NCBI GenBank assembly: GCA_004292705.1
Contig: RDXA01000428.1
Span: forward strand, 1-8,408
Length of the DNA: 8,408 nt
DNA from: Sphingomonadales bacterium
Lineage (GTDB): Bacteria; Pseudomonadota; Alphaproteobacteria; Sphingomonadales; Sphingomonadaceae
Direction of reading: 5' to 3'
The stretch's first letter is position 1; every line of letters begins with the position of its first letter. Made by a program: the position numbers and the translations under genes. Below are positions 1 to 7,075 of this stretch, one piece after another. A model generated the notes under the pieces. That model searched no databases. It was not told the origin of the DNA and saw only the letters and a program-made list of their open reading frames with translations.

Positions 1-1
1 G

Positions 2-172
2 GCCGATGGGGGCTGGCAGGTCGAAGCCTTTGGCCGCCGTGCGGCGCCGATGGGCGAGATGAAGCTGGCCGGCGGCGATGCTGCGCCCGGCGGGGTTGCC
101 GCAGTTGATGCACTGATCGACGGCGACCCGCTGATCGGCCCCGACGAGACTGCCGAACTCGGCAAGAAGTAA
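2..172 (+). CDS. 3' end of an unidentified gene (partial)
   Basis: The reading frame is open from the left edge and ends in TAA at 170-172, giving the last 56 residues of a protein whose start lies outside the window. The tail is rich in Gly, Ala and Asp, has no Cys and no membrane segment, and ends in GPDETAELGKK, a soluble, probably flexible C-terminus. Codon third positions are strongly G/C, like the clear genes in the window, and a strong terminator follows 15 bp after the stop; both support a real gene. I do not recognise the family from this fragment. Confidence 0.7.
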   Translation, partial: ADGGWQVEAFGRRAAPMGEMKLAGGDAAPGGVAAVDALIDGDPLIGPDETAELGKK

Positions 173-186
173 ATCATCCCGGCCAT

Positions 187-227
187 GAAAAAGCCCGGGC
201 CGATCGCATGATCGCCCGGGCTTTTTT
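187..227. terminator. bidirectional rho-independent terminator between convergent genes
   Basis: A self-complementary GCCCGGGC arm (193-200) pairs with an identical arm at 214-221. The stem extends inward through GATC (202-205 with 210-213, one bulged C) and outward through five A-T pairs. A T run (222-227) follows on the + strand and an A run (188-192) gives the matching U tract on the - strand. It sits between the + strand stop at 172 and the - strand porin stop at 248, so one hairpin can end both transcripts. Confidence 0.92.
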
Positions 228-247
228 GAGTCTGTGAGGCCGCTGAG

Positions 248-1288
248 TCAGATCGTGAAGGTAACCTCGACCACGCTGGCGATCCCCTCTTCGACAACAA
301 TGGGCACGCGCTCCTCGCGGAACTGCACCACATCGGCGCGCAGCTCGCCGACGCCGATCAACCGGTTCTTGCGGTCGGACGCCTTGGTATAGGCTGCGCT
401 GCCCGCTACGCCCCAATCGGGCGTGACCCACGCCACGCCGCCATTGATCTCCCACTGGTCGAAGTTCCGGTCGAGCCGGTTCGAATCCCCGCGATCAACA
501 TAGGCCGCCCCGATCCGCAAGGGGCCGCGCCGCGCTTCGGTGCCGAGGCTCCAGCTCCGCAAATCGGCGCGGGTGGTAATCGGATCGGCCTCGCCTGTGA
601 CATAGCCGCCGCTGGCACCCAGGATCCAGTCGCCCACCACCTGCTGATATTGCAGGCCGAATTCGAAGGCATCATTGACTTCGATCCGTTCGCGTGAATC
701 CACTGCGGCTGCGTTGCGGCGCACCTTGGGCGAATAGGACACGCCCCCGCGCAGGCCTGCGACCGGCGGGGAGAGGTAGATCACCTTGAAGGCATCCTGC
801 GTGTCGAGCGCGCGCAACAGCGCCTGCGTTCCGGCATAGCGCGAAAACTCCCCGCGCACTTGCCCCAGTGCCACCAGAGGGGCAGCAAAGGCGAGAGTAT
901 CTGCGGGGCCATCCTGAAGGCCCACTTCAATCCGGCCATAATCGGTGGCGACAAAGCCGTAGATCTCGCCTGCCTCCAGCACTTCGGACGCGCGGCGGCG
1001 GCTATTCTGTTCGACATTCGCGCCGATGATGATCCCGTCGGGCGAGGTCCATTGCGCGTTGAGCCGCGCAAACAGATCGACCTTGGCGTCGGGCGAAGCG
1101 GTCAGCGGATCGTCATCGTCGAACACCGCTGCCTGCGCCGCCGCGCCACCGGAGAGGCGGATGTCGAAGCCTTCCCACTGCACTTCGATCCGGGGTAGGC
1201 CCTCATCGGCCCGTGCCCCCGTCCCCCCCGTGGCAATCGCACACAAAGCTGCGCTGCCAAGGCTGCGCAAGAACATCTCTCTCGTCAT
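248..1288 (-). CDS. outer-membrane porin (Porin_4-like)
   Basis: Predicted general porin of 346 residues, forming a beta-barrel channel in the outer membrane. Residues 1-27 are a signal peptide (basic start, hydrophobic core, cleavage likely after GARA). The mature part has alternating polar/apolar strands throughout and the porin-type segment DYGRIEVGLQDGPAD about a third of the way in. Length and lack of Cys in the mature protein fit Gram-negative porins. It ends in VTFTI rather than the usual terminal Phe. I chose ATG at 1288: a GAAGG ribosome-binding site lies 7 nt upstream, whereas the in-frame TTG at 1294 would lie only 1 nt from it. It is transcribed away from the barrel/7TM/ATP-grasp operon across a 390 bp control region. 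The substrate cannot be told from sequence. Confidence 0.85.
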   Translation of the reverse strand: MTREMFLRSLGSAALCAIATGGTGARADEGLPRIEVQWEGFDIRLSGGAAAQAAVFDDDDPLTASPDAKVDLFARLNAQWTSPDGIIIGANVEQNSRRRASEVLEAGEIYGFVATDYGRIEVGLQDGPADTLAFAAPLVALGQVRGEFSRYAGTQALLRALDTQDAFKVIYLSPPVAGLRGGVSYSPKVRRNAAAVDSRERIEVNDAFEFGLQYQQVVGDWILGASGGYVTGEADPITTRADLRSWSLGTEARRGPLRIGAAYVDRGDSNRLDRNFDQWEINGGVAWVTPDWGVAGSAAYTKASDRKNRLIGVGELRADVVQFREERVPIVVEEGIASVVEVTFTI

Positions 1289-1350
1289 CTTCAAGCCTTC
1301 AAGGTTTGGCCACAGCGCGTGGATTTAGCATGGTAAGCAAACAATGATTT

Positions 1351-1381
1351 ATTTTAGGTATTGTGCCGCAGTGCCCAGCAA
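1351..1381 (-). promoter_or_regulatory. weak sigma70-like promoter candidate for the porin
   Basis: On the - strand a TAAAAT box (1351-1356) lies 19 bp downstream of TTGCTG (1376-1381). The -10 is good but the spacing is longer than optimal. It would give a porin leader of about 55 nt. The 11-base homopolymer begins 10 bp upstream of the -35 box. This is a motif match only; the more distant ECF-like promoter is an alternative. Confidence 0.35.
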
Positions 1382-1391
1382 GGTGTCTGCG

Positions 1392-1402
1392 CCCCCCCCC
1401 CC
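1392..1402. repeat. C11 homopolymer tract (G11 on the porin strand)
   Basis: Eleven consecutive C residues, flanked by TGCG and GGCTTG, lie in the intergenic region 104 bp upstream of the porin start. Tracts of this length are prone to slipped-strand mispairing and also to sequencing error. Its position upstream of an outer-membrane protein gene recalls phase-variable promoters of surface proteins in other bacteria, but that role is inference. Confidence 0.9.
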
Positions 1403-1540
1403 GGCTTGCGACATCCTGCGAGACGCCGTTGAGCGCCGGAAAGCTGATCGCGCACCCAAGGGGAGCGATCCAGTTGCCCGTTGCAAAGTCAAATCGTGGG
1501 CCAACATCAGCGATGCTCCTGCCGGAAAGTTCAAAAGGCT

Positions 1541-1567
1541 TAACGAAACGGCGCGGCGGTTTATTCC
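1541..1567 (-). promoter_or_regulatory. ECF-type promoter-like element facing the porin
   Basis: Read on the - strand, GGAAT (1563-1567) is followed by exactly 17 bp and then CGTTA (1541-1545). This resembles the alphaproteobacterial EcfG general-stress promoter (GGAAC-N16/17-CGTT, established) with one change in the -35 box. Its -35 lies in the left arm of the inverted repeat and its geometry mirrors the + strand copy. Transcription would start near 1534 and run toward the porin. Confidence 0.55.
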
Positions 1568-1610
1568 CGCAGCCTCACCAAAAAACTTTTTGCTGAAGAT
1601 GCGGGAATAA
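1561..1610. repeat. perfect 11 bp inverted repeat carrying both -35 boxes
   Basis: TTATTCCCGCA (1561-1571) is the exact reverse complement of TGCGGGAATAA (1600-1610). The 28 bp between the arms contain an A6-C-T5 stretch (about 1580-1591) that could bend DNA or act as UP elements for both promoters. Each arm includes a GGGAATAA -35-like box, so the repeat may simply reflect two identical promoters placed back to back, or may also be an operator. Confidence 0.8.
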
Positions 1611-1630
1611 GCGCCGCATCGGCCCCGTTA
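1604..1630 (+). promoter_or_regulatory. ECF-type promoter-like element for the barrel/7TM/ATP-grasp operon
   Basis: GGAAT (1604-1608), a 17 bp spacer and CGTTA (1626-1630) match the ECF/EcfG promoter layout with one -35 difference from GGAAC. Transcription would start near 1637, giving a leader of about 42 nt before the GTG start at 1679. Identical motif and spacing on the opposite strand raise confidence that this is not chance. Which ECF sigma factor reads GGGAATAA cannot be decided from the sequence. Confidence 0.6.
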
Positions 1631-1678
1631 GCTCCCCGAACCGGCGCACCGCCGCCGACAGGAACAGGAGCTTTCTTC

Positions 1679-2668
1679 GTGAACACCACCACCCGCAGGT
1701 TGGGACAAGCGCTGGCGCTTTCCATCCCGGTGCTCTGCTTCGCCAGCGCCGCGCTGGCCGAAGTGACAGGCAGCGAACAGCCCGAACAAGGCAGCAGCAT
1801 TGACGCCGAGGAAGACGACAAAGCGGCTGCCCGCAAGGATAGCTCAGGCTGGCGTCTGGAACCCGGCCTGCGCATCACCGCGCGCGGCATATCGGCGCGC
1901 TCCACCGCACCGGGCGAAGACGAGGTGATCGACGGCAACGCGCTGGCCGCTGTCATTACGCCTTCGCTGGTGCTGACCAATGACGATATCGCAGTGACGT
2001 TGCGCAATGCCACCACCCGGCTCGAATTCGAGGATCCGGACCGGCTTGACCGGTGGCAGAACACCGCGAGGCTCTCGGCCCGCTTCAACCTGTCGGACGT
2101 GACCGCGCTTACCGCCTTTGCCGAACGCAGCGACAACATTCTCGCTGCCGAATTCACCTCGACCGACGAATGGAAATTCGGCGGCGAGATCGAACACAGC
2201 TTCGATGCGGCCAACCGGGTGCAGGCCGGGGCAAGCTGGCGCGAGCGCAGCTACGATGACCTCACCAACAGCACTGGGAGCGGCATGCGGTTTGACGGCG
2301 AATACCGTTACCGCTTTGGCCCTAACAACTACGCTTTCCTGCGCGGCCGCCACGATGCGCTGAAATCGGACAATGACCGCCGCAACCTGGAGCGCTTGCT
2401 GATCGAGGCAAGTTACCAGCGTCCTATTGCGCGGGACCTGAGGATGCGTTCCGAGCTGGCTTATGAAAAGCTCACCTTCGGCGGACGCATCCTCCCGGAC
2501 GGAATGCCGCGCCAGGACGACCTGTTCTGGCCCGAGGTGACGCTGATCTGGAGCCCCGGCCCGTGGCGCATCGCCGCCGAGAGCCGTTACATTTTCCGCG
2601 CATCCAACGATCCGGCCTTTGACCGGTCCGGGTACCGTATAGAGCTGGAGGTGAGCCATGCGTTCTGA
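1679..2668 (+). CDS. secreted outer-membrane beta-barrel protein, first gene of the ATP-grasp operon
   Basis: 329-residue exported protein of no family I can name. Residues 1-27 form a signal peptide (NTTTRR start, hydrophobic core, cleavage after ALA). Residues 28-58 are acidic and low-complexity (QPEQGSS, AEEDDK), likely a periplasmic tail. The rest is alternating amphipathic strands such as SGMRFDGEYRYRFG and FLRGRHDALK, ending in ELEVSHAF; a terminal Phe is the classical outer-membrane assembly signal. The length suggests roughly 12-14 strands (inference). The start is GTG with AGGAG 8 nt upstream (1666-1670). Its stop overlaps the next gene by 11 bp, so translation is probably coupled. 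It is unlike the divergent porin in sequence. It could be the outer-membrane partner of the 7TM/ATP-grasp pair. Confidence 0.85.
   Translation: MNTTTRRLGQALALSIPVLCFASAALAEVTGSEQPEQGSSIDAEEDDKAAARKDSSGWRLEPGLRITARGISARSTAPGEDEVIDGNALAAVITPSLVLTNDDIAVTLRNATTRLEFEDPDRLDRWQNTARLSARFNLSDVTALTAFAERSDNILAAEFTSTDEWKFGGEIEHSFDAANRVQAGASWRERSYDDLTNSTGSGMRFDGEYRYRFGPNNYAFLRGRHDALKSDNDRRNLERLLIEASYQRPIARDLRMRSELAYEKLTFGGRILPDGMPRQDDLFWPEVTLIWSPGPWRIAAESRYIFRASNDPAFDRSGYRIELEVSHAF
2647..2654 (+). promoter_or_regulatory. strong Shine-Dalgarno inside the barrel gene
   Basis: GGAGGTGA lies within the last codons of the barrel gene and ends 3 nt before the ATG at 2658. It fixes the start of the 7TM gene and suggests high, coupled translation. 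Confidence 0.85.
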
Positions 2669-3422
2669 TGACCTTCACCTGCCCGGCGACATCGCGATCT
2701 TGCGCACCTTTTATGCGTTGATCGCGGCGCTGGTCGCCACCTTCGGGGCGATTGTGTGGACCTTGTTCGACCGGTCTGACAACATCGTCACGAATACGAT
2801 CATCGCCGTTTTCGGTGATCCGTCACGCCCTTGGGACTTGCCACCCATGCACCTGTTGCTGATGATGCCGGTAGGGGCGGTCGTGGTGGTGTTTGTGCGA
2901 TCGGTGCTGGGGTGGAAGACCTTTGGCCTGTTCACCCCGATGCTGCTGGCGCTGGCCTATCTGCAATCGGGGCCGATTGCCGGGCCGGTGATCTCGACCA
3001 CCGCGATCCTGATCGGCATGGCTGCTGCGCCCTTCCTGAAGCTGCTGAACATGTCGCGGGTGGCATTTCTCGGGACGCTGATCGCGATTGTCGTCTCGGC
3101 GCTGGGCGCAATGGCGCTGCAATTCGATCAGCCCGCGCTTGCCAGTGCCTTCCCGGTGGTGGTGACCGCGCTGATCGTGGAGCGGTGGTGGAACGCCTGG
3201 GAAGCCGATGGCCCGAAGAAAGCCGTGCGCATGACCGCCACCACGCTCGCCGTCGCAATGATGATCCAGCTTCTGGTCGCCGCCCCGCCGATGCTGGTGC
3301 TGGCCGCACGAACTCCGCTTGCCCTCCCGCTCGCCGCGGTGGGCCTGATGATCCTGCTGGGCCGCTACAACGGCCTGCGTTTGTCCGAACTTGCGCGTTT
3401 CCGCCCTGCCAATGGAGCCTGA
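2658..3422 (+). CDS. inner-membrane 7TM protein of the UUP1/inactive-transglutaminase family, lacking the transglutaminase domain
   Basis: 254 residues, mostly hydrophobic helices. A first helix spans about 14-37, followed by a short 28-residue polar loop (38-65) and then a multi-helix block (66-235). The block carries signatures I recall from the 7TM half of the family annotated 'inactive transglutaminase fused to 7 transmembrane helices': VRSVLGWKTFGLFTPMLLAL (80-99), FPVVVTALIVERWW (165-178), and the end GRYNGLRLSELARFR (235-249). Known members have a large periplasmic transglutaminase-like domain after the first helix; here only the short loop remains. Partners in that family are an ATP-grasp ligase (present here 5 bp downstream) and often a retropepsin-like protease (absent here). 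The molecular role is unknown; scaffold or transporter for the ATP-grasp product is inference. Confidence 0.85.
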   Translation: MRSDDLHLPGDIAILRTFYALIAALVATFGAIVWTLFDRSDNIVTNTIIAVFGDPSRPWDLPPMHLLLMMPVGAVVVVFVRSVLGWKTFGLFTPMLLALAYLQSGPIAGPVISTTAILIGMAAAPFLKLLNMSRVAFLGTLIAIVVSALGAMALQFDQPALASAFPVVVTALIVERWWNAWEADGPKKAVRMTATTLAVAMMIQLLVAAPPMLVLAARTPLALPLAAVGLMILLGRYNGLRLSELARFRPANGA

Positions 3423-3427
3423 CCGCT

Positions 3428-4432
3428 ATGCCTGTTCTCGGAATGAACCGTCGCAATGCCCTGATCGCCCGATTCAACCCGCGCGAAGCGATCAAGCGGG
3501 TGAACCAGAAGTATGAAACCAAAGAGCGCCTTGCCGAAGCCGGGGTGCCGGTGCCGCCGACCCTTGCGCTGATCGGGGACGAGAGCCAGCTCGCCACCTT
3601 CGATTTCGCCATTCTGCCTGATGCCTTCGCGGTAAAGCCCAATCGCGGGCGGCGCGGCGAGGGGGTAATCCTCGTCGATGGCCGGGTAGAAGGCGGCTGG
3701 CGCCAGCTCAATGGCGAGGTGCTGACCCCGGCGATGTTGACCCAGCACGTGCGCCGGATCATGGCGGGCGAGCTGTCGCTGGAAGGCAGCCAGTCGGACG
3801 CCGCCCTGTTCGAGCCTCTGATCCGCACCCATCCCGATTTCGCCCGGCTGGTGCCCTATGGCCTGCCCGATATCCGCATCATCTGCCTTGGCGATGTGCC
3901 GCTGATGGCGATGACGCGCTTGCCGACAGTGGAATCGCGCGGGCGGGCAAACCTGCATCAGGGCGCGGTCGGCGCGGCGATCGACTTTGTCGATGGCCGG
4001 ATATTCCGCAGCGTTCTGGCGCAGGAGCAGGTATTCGACCATCCCTCGACCGGCGTAGAGCTGATCGGCGCGACCATCCCCTTGTGGCGCGAGACGGTGG
4101 AGGCGGCGCGGCGCTGCTCCAAGGCGCTGGGGCTGGGCTATGTCGGGGTCGATCTGGTGATCGACGCGGAGCGCGGTGTGCAAGTGCTCGAATGCAATGC
4201 CTATCCCGGGCTCGAAATCCAGAACGTCAATGCCGCGGGATTAGGTGGCCGGATCGACCGTGTGCTTCGCCATCGCCGCGCGCAGGAACGAGCGCGGCAA
4301 TGGGCTGACCACCGCCATCGTTTCGTCGGTGTCCGGCCGCTGCATGATCTGGGCGCCGAACTTGCGAATGCTGCCGGGCAGGTGCGCGCGCGCCTGGCCG
4401 AGGTCTTCGCCGGAGCTGCTATTCCGACCTGA
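3428..4432 (+). CDS. ATP-grasp alpha-L-glutamate-ligase-like protein (RimK-related)
   Basis: 334-residue cytosolic enzyme of the alpha-L-glutamate ligase-related ATP-grasp family (TIGR02291/ATPgrasp_ST type). Visible family motifs: LGMNRRN (4-10), NPREAIKRVNQKYETK (17-32), FAVKP with the ATP-binding Lys70, FEPLI (128-132), PDIRII (147-152), MAMTRLPT (160-167), RANLHQGAVG (173-182), GLGYVGVDLVID with Asp242, and LECNAYPGLEIQ (254-265) whose Glu255 and Asn257 should bind Mg2+. All expected catalytic residues are present, so it should be active. Homologues are thought to join an amino acid to an acceptor carboxylate by amide bond formation; the substrates are not known. The open frame extends further upstream, but the family starts at LGMNRRN and ATG 3428 follows the 7TM stop by 5 bp with GGAG 10 nt upstream. 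Residues ~278-334 (Arg-rich) show weaker coding bias than the rest. Confidence 0.9.
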   Translation: MPVLGMNRRNALIARFNPREAIKRVNQKYETKERLAEAGVPVPPTLALIGDESQLATFDFAILPDAFAVKPNRGRRGEGVILVDGRVEGGWRQLNGEVLTPAMLTQHVRRIMAGELSLEGSQSDAALFEPLIRTHPDFARLVPYGLPDIRIICLGDVPLMAMTRLPTVESRGRANLHQGAVGAAIDFVDGRIFRSVLAQEQVFDHPSTGVELIGATIPLWRETVEAARRCSKALGLGYVGVDLVIDAERGVQVLECNAYPGLEIQNVNAAGLGGRIDRVLRHRRAQERARQWADHRHRFVGVRPLHDLGAELANAAGQVRARLAEVFAGAAIPT

Positions 4433-4607
4433 TCCTGGCTGCCGGGACGGGGGGGCTGGAGTGGCGCCAAACCGCGTCGATGTCTGTGGAGATCGGCTGA
4501 GCCTCTGGTCGGGAGGTCAGGGTGCGTTGCCGCCCGGGACCGCTCAATAGGCCCGCGAGTGGCGGGGTTATTGGGCCTTCTGCCAGATCAAGGCGCTGTG
4601 GGGCCGG
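4433..4607. other. intergenic spacer between convergent ATP-grasp and tRNA-Ser transcripts
   Basis: Holds no convincing gene. It contains a G7 run (4449-4455) and one hairpin, listed separately. Confidence 0.6.
4545..4573. terminator. two-tier hairpin, possible convergent terminator
   Basis: CAATA (4545-4549) and CCCGC (4552-4556) pair with GCGGG (4562-4566) and TATTG (4569-4573), separated by a 2x2 internal mismatch and a 5 nt loop. It lies between the ATP-grasp stop and the 3' end of tRNA-Ser, where either transcript should end. No long T run follows on either strand, so it is not a classical intrinsic terminator. Confidence 0.4.
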
Positions 4608-4698
4608 TGGCGGAGACGGAGGGATTCGAACCCTCGGTACCCTGATAGAGTACGGTTCCTTAGCAGGGAACTGGTTTCAGCCACTCACCCACGTCTCC
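4608..4698 (-). tRNA. tRNA-Ser (anticodon GCU)
   Basis: The - strand reads acceptor GGAGACG (4692-4698) pairing with CGTCTCC (4612-4618), discriminator G (4611) and an encoded CCA (4608-4610). The D stem is 3 bp (GGT/ACC), as usual in tRNA-Ser. The anticodon stem GTTCC/GGAAC encloses the loop CTGCTAA, giving anticodon GCU, which reads AGC and AGU codons. A long variable arm (GTAC/GTAC stem) typical of class II tRNAs precedes a GAGGG-TTCGAAT-CCCTC T arm. Total length is 91 nt with CCA. No integrase gene or second att-like copy of the 3' end is visible. Confidence 0.97.
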
Positions 4699-4726
4699 GG
4701 GCACATCGCTTGGCTGCGAGGGCGGC

Positions 4727-4755
4727 GCTATAGTCGGCCCTTGGGCCAGCGGCAA
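4727..4755 (-). promoter_or_regulatory. sigma70-type promoter for tRNA-Ser
   Basis: On the - strand TTGCCG (4750-4755) and TATAGC (4727-4732) are separated by exactly 17 bp. The predicted start near 4720 leaves a leader of about 22 nt before the mature tRNA 5' end at 4698, a normal arrangement for a single tRNA gene. Confidence 0.7.
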
Positions 4756-4975
4756 GGTGGCACGGACAAAAAACCGCAGCCCATGTCGACGCTTCCTGTG
4801 CCGTAGGGCGATACCCTCATTCGGCAGCCATTCAGTCTCGCCCGGTTAGCGCGGCGAACGGCTCGTCGCAAATCCGATTCGCTCCGGCGACGGACTATTG
4901 CCTCGCTCATCGGAAGCGATTCTCCTGCGGTGTGGAGTAGACCGGGGCTGACACGAGCTTGCGAAAGGCTGCAAG

Positions 4976-5830
<855 letters not shown>

Positions 5831-5887
5831 GGCTAACCAGCAAAACCCGGTTGCGGCGGCGCGGCTGGCGCGCCATGCGCTTGACCC

Positions 5888-7066
5888 ATGATGCTTGACC
5901 GACTCAGCCACCAGGCGCCCGACGCGCTGCTCGCCTTGATCCGTCTCTATGCCGCTGATCCGCGCGAGGACAAGATCGACCTCGGGGTCGGTGTCTATCG
6001 CACCGAGGAGGGCGCAACGCCCGTCTTCGCTGCGATCAAGGCCGCCGAGCAGCGGCTGGTCGATACGCAGGACAGCAAGTCCTATCTCGGCCCGGAAGGC
6101 GATATGGGCTTCGTCAACGCGCTGATGCCTTATCTCTTCGGCAGCGATCCGACGATGGGTGGCCGCATCAGTGGTATGCAGACCCCCGGCGGCACCGGCG
6201 CGGTACGCCTTGCGCTGGCGCTGGCGCAGAAGGCCAGGGTCAAGCGGGTCCACATGGGTGTGCCGAGCTGGCCCAATCACGCCCAGATCCTTGCCGATCT
6301 TGGCATGGAGCTGGCCCCCTTCAATCACGCCAATGCCGATGGCACGGCCAACCTGGATGGCGTGCTGGCGGCGATAAACGGCGCGGGGGCTGACGAGGCC
6401 GTGCTGCTCCATGCCTGCTGCCACAACCCCTCCGGCATCGATTACACCGCCGACCAATGGGACGCCTTGGCCGAGGCCTTTGCCGCCAGCGGCACCTTCC
6501 CGATCATCGACTCCGCCTATCAGGGCCTCGGCCACGGGATGGAGGAAGACGCCGCCGGGATGCGCACGTTGCTGGCAAAGGTGCCGGAGGCCTTCATCGC
6601 ATACAGTTGCGACAAGAACTTCGGCCAGTATCGCGACCGTGTGGGCGCGTTCTACGTGATGGCCAAGGAGCCCGGCGGGCTCGACACCGCGTTCAGCAAC
6701 GCCAATGCGCTCGCGCGCGCGGCGTGGTCGATGCCGCCCGATCACGGCGGTGCGGCGGTGCGGATCATCCTGCGCGACCCCGACATGACGAAACTCTGGC
6801 TCGCCGAGCTCGACACGATGCGCGCACGGATGCGCAGCGTGCGCGATGCGCTTGCGACGGCGGGCCGTGCGGGACGGATCGACCTCACGCCGCTTGGACG
6901 ACAGAATGGGCTGTTTGCGATGCTCCCTGTCAGCAAGGAGGAGGTCGCCACCTTGCGCGAGGAGCACGGCATCTACATGGCCGCCTCGGGCCGGATCAAC
7001 ATTGCGGGGCTGACGAACGCCAACCTCCCCAAGTTCATTGCCGCGCTGGCGGCAGTGGCGGTCTAA
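5888..7066 (+). CDS. aspartate/aromatic amino-acid aminotransferase (class I, PLP)
   Basis: 392-residue cytosolic PLP enzyme of the AspC/TyrB subgroup, transferring amino groups between aspartate or aromatic amino acids and 2-oxoglutarate. Visible: SYLGPEGDMGF, TPGGTGAVRLA, SWPNH (Trp128 stacks on PLP), HNPSGID (Asn180), DSAYQG (Asp208, Tyr211), SCDKNFGQYRDRVG with the Schiff-base Lys243, and GRINIAGL with the alpha-carboxylate-binding Arg369. The position that binds the side-chain carboxylate of dicarboxylic substrates is Arg277 in LARAAWSMPPDHG; the usual SNPP reads SMPP here. Length and motifs indicate an intact, active enzyme. AspC and TyrB roles cannot be separated by eye. The start is one of two adjacent ATGs (5888 or 5891) with only a weak ribosome-binding site. 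It lies 57 bp after eipA, so it may share that transcript. Confidence 0.93.
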   Translation: MMLDRLSHQAPDALLALIRLYAADPREDKIDLGVGVYRTEEGATPVFAAIKAAEQRLVDTQDSKSYLGPEGDMGFVNALMPYLFGSDPTMGGRISGMQTPGGTGAVRLALALAQKARVKRVHMGVPSWPNHAQILADLGMELAPFNHANADGTANLDGVLAAINGAGADEAVLLHACCHNPSGIDYTADQWDALAEAFAASGTFPIIDSAYQGLGHGMEEDAAGMRTLLAKVPEAFIAYSCDKNFGQYRDRVGAFYVMAKEPGGLDTAFSNANALARAAWSMPPDHGGAAVRIILRDPDMTKLWLAELDTMRARMRSVRDALATAGRAGRIDLTPLGRQNGLFAMLPVSKEEVATLREEHGIYMAASGRINIAGLTNANLPKFIAALAAVAV

Positions 7067-7075
7067 GGGGCTGCG

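Larger units (their letters stand above)
1289..1540. other. porin-side leader and upstream region, no convincing gene
   Basis: This stretch separates the porin start from the divergent ECF-like promoters. It contains the porin ribosome-binding site, an AT-rich block around 1340-1360 (unusual here), and a run of 11 C. Short open frames exist on both strands but lack good ribosome-binding sites and the strong third-position G/C bias of the neighbouring genes. One - strand frame of 61 codons starts with TTG at 1534, almost exactly where transcription from the - strand ECF-like promoter should begin; I do not call it a gene. If that promoter drives the porin, the leader would be about 245 nt. Confidence 0.5.

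Noticed and set aside
1344..1610. An 88-codon + strand frame in the divergent control region
   Set aside because: It lacks a ribosome-binding site, runs through the C11 tract and both promoter elements, and has weak codon bias.
2831..3427. The ATP-grasp frame stays open for about 200 codons upstream of ATG 3428
   Set aside because: This upstream part overlaps the 7TM gene out of frame, reads as a Gly/Arg/Ala-rich shadow, and family homology begins at LGMNRRN just after ATG 3428.
4608..4698. tRNA-Ser as an integration site for a mobile element
   Set aside because: No integrase and no duplicated tRNA 3' end were found in the window; flanking genes look like ordinary chromosome.
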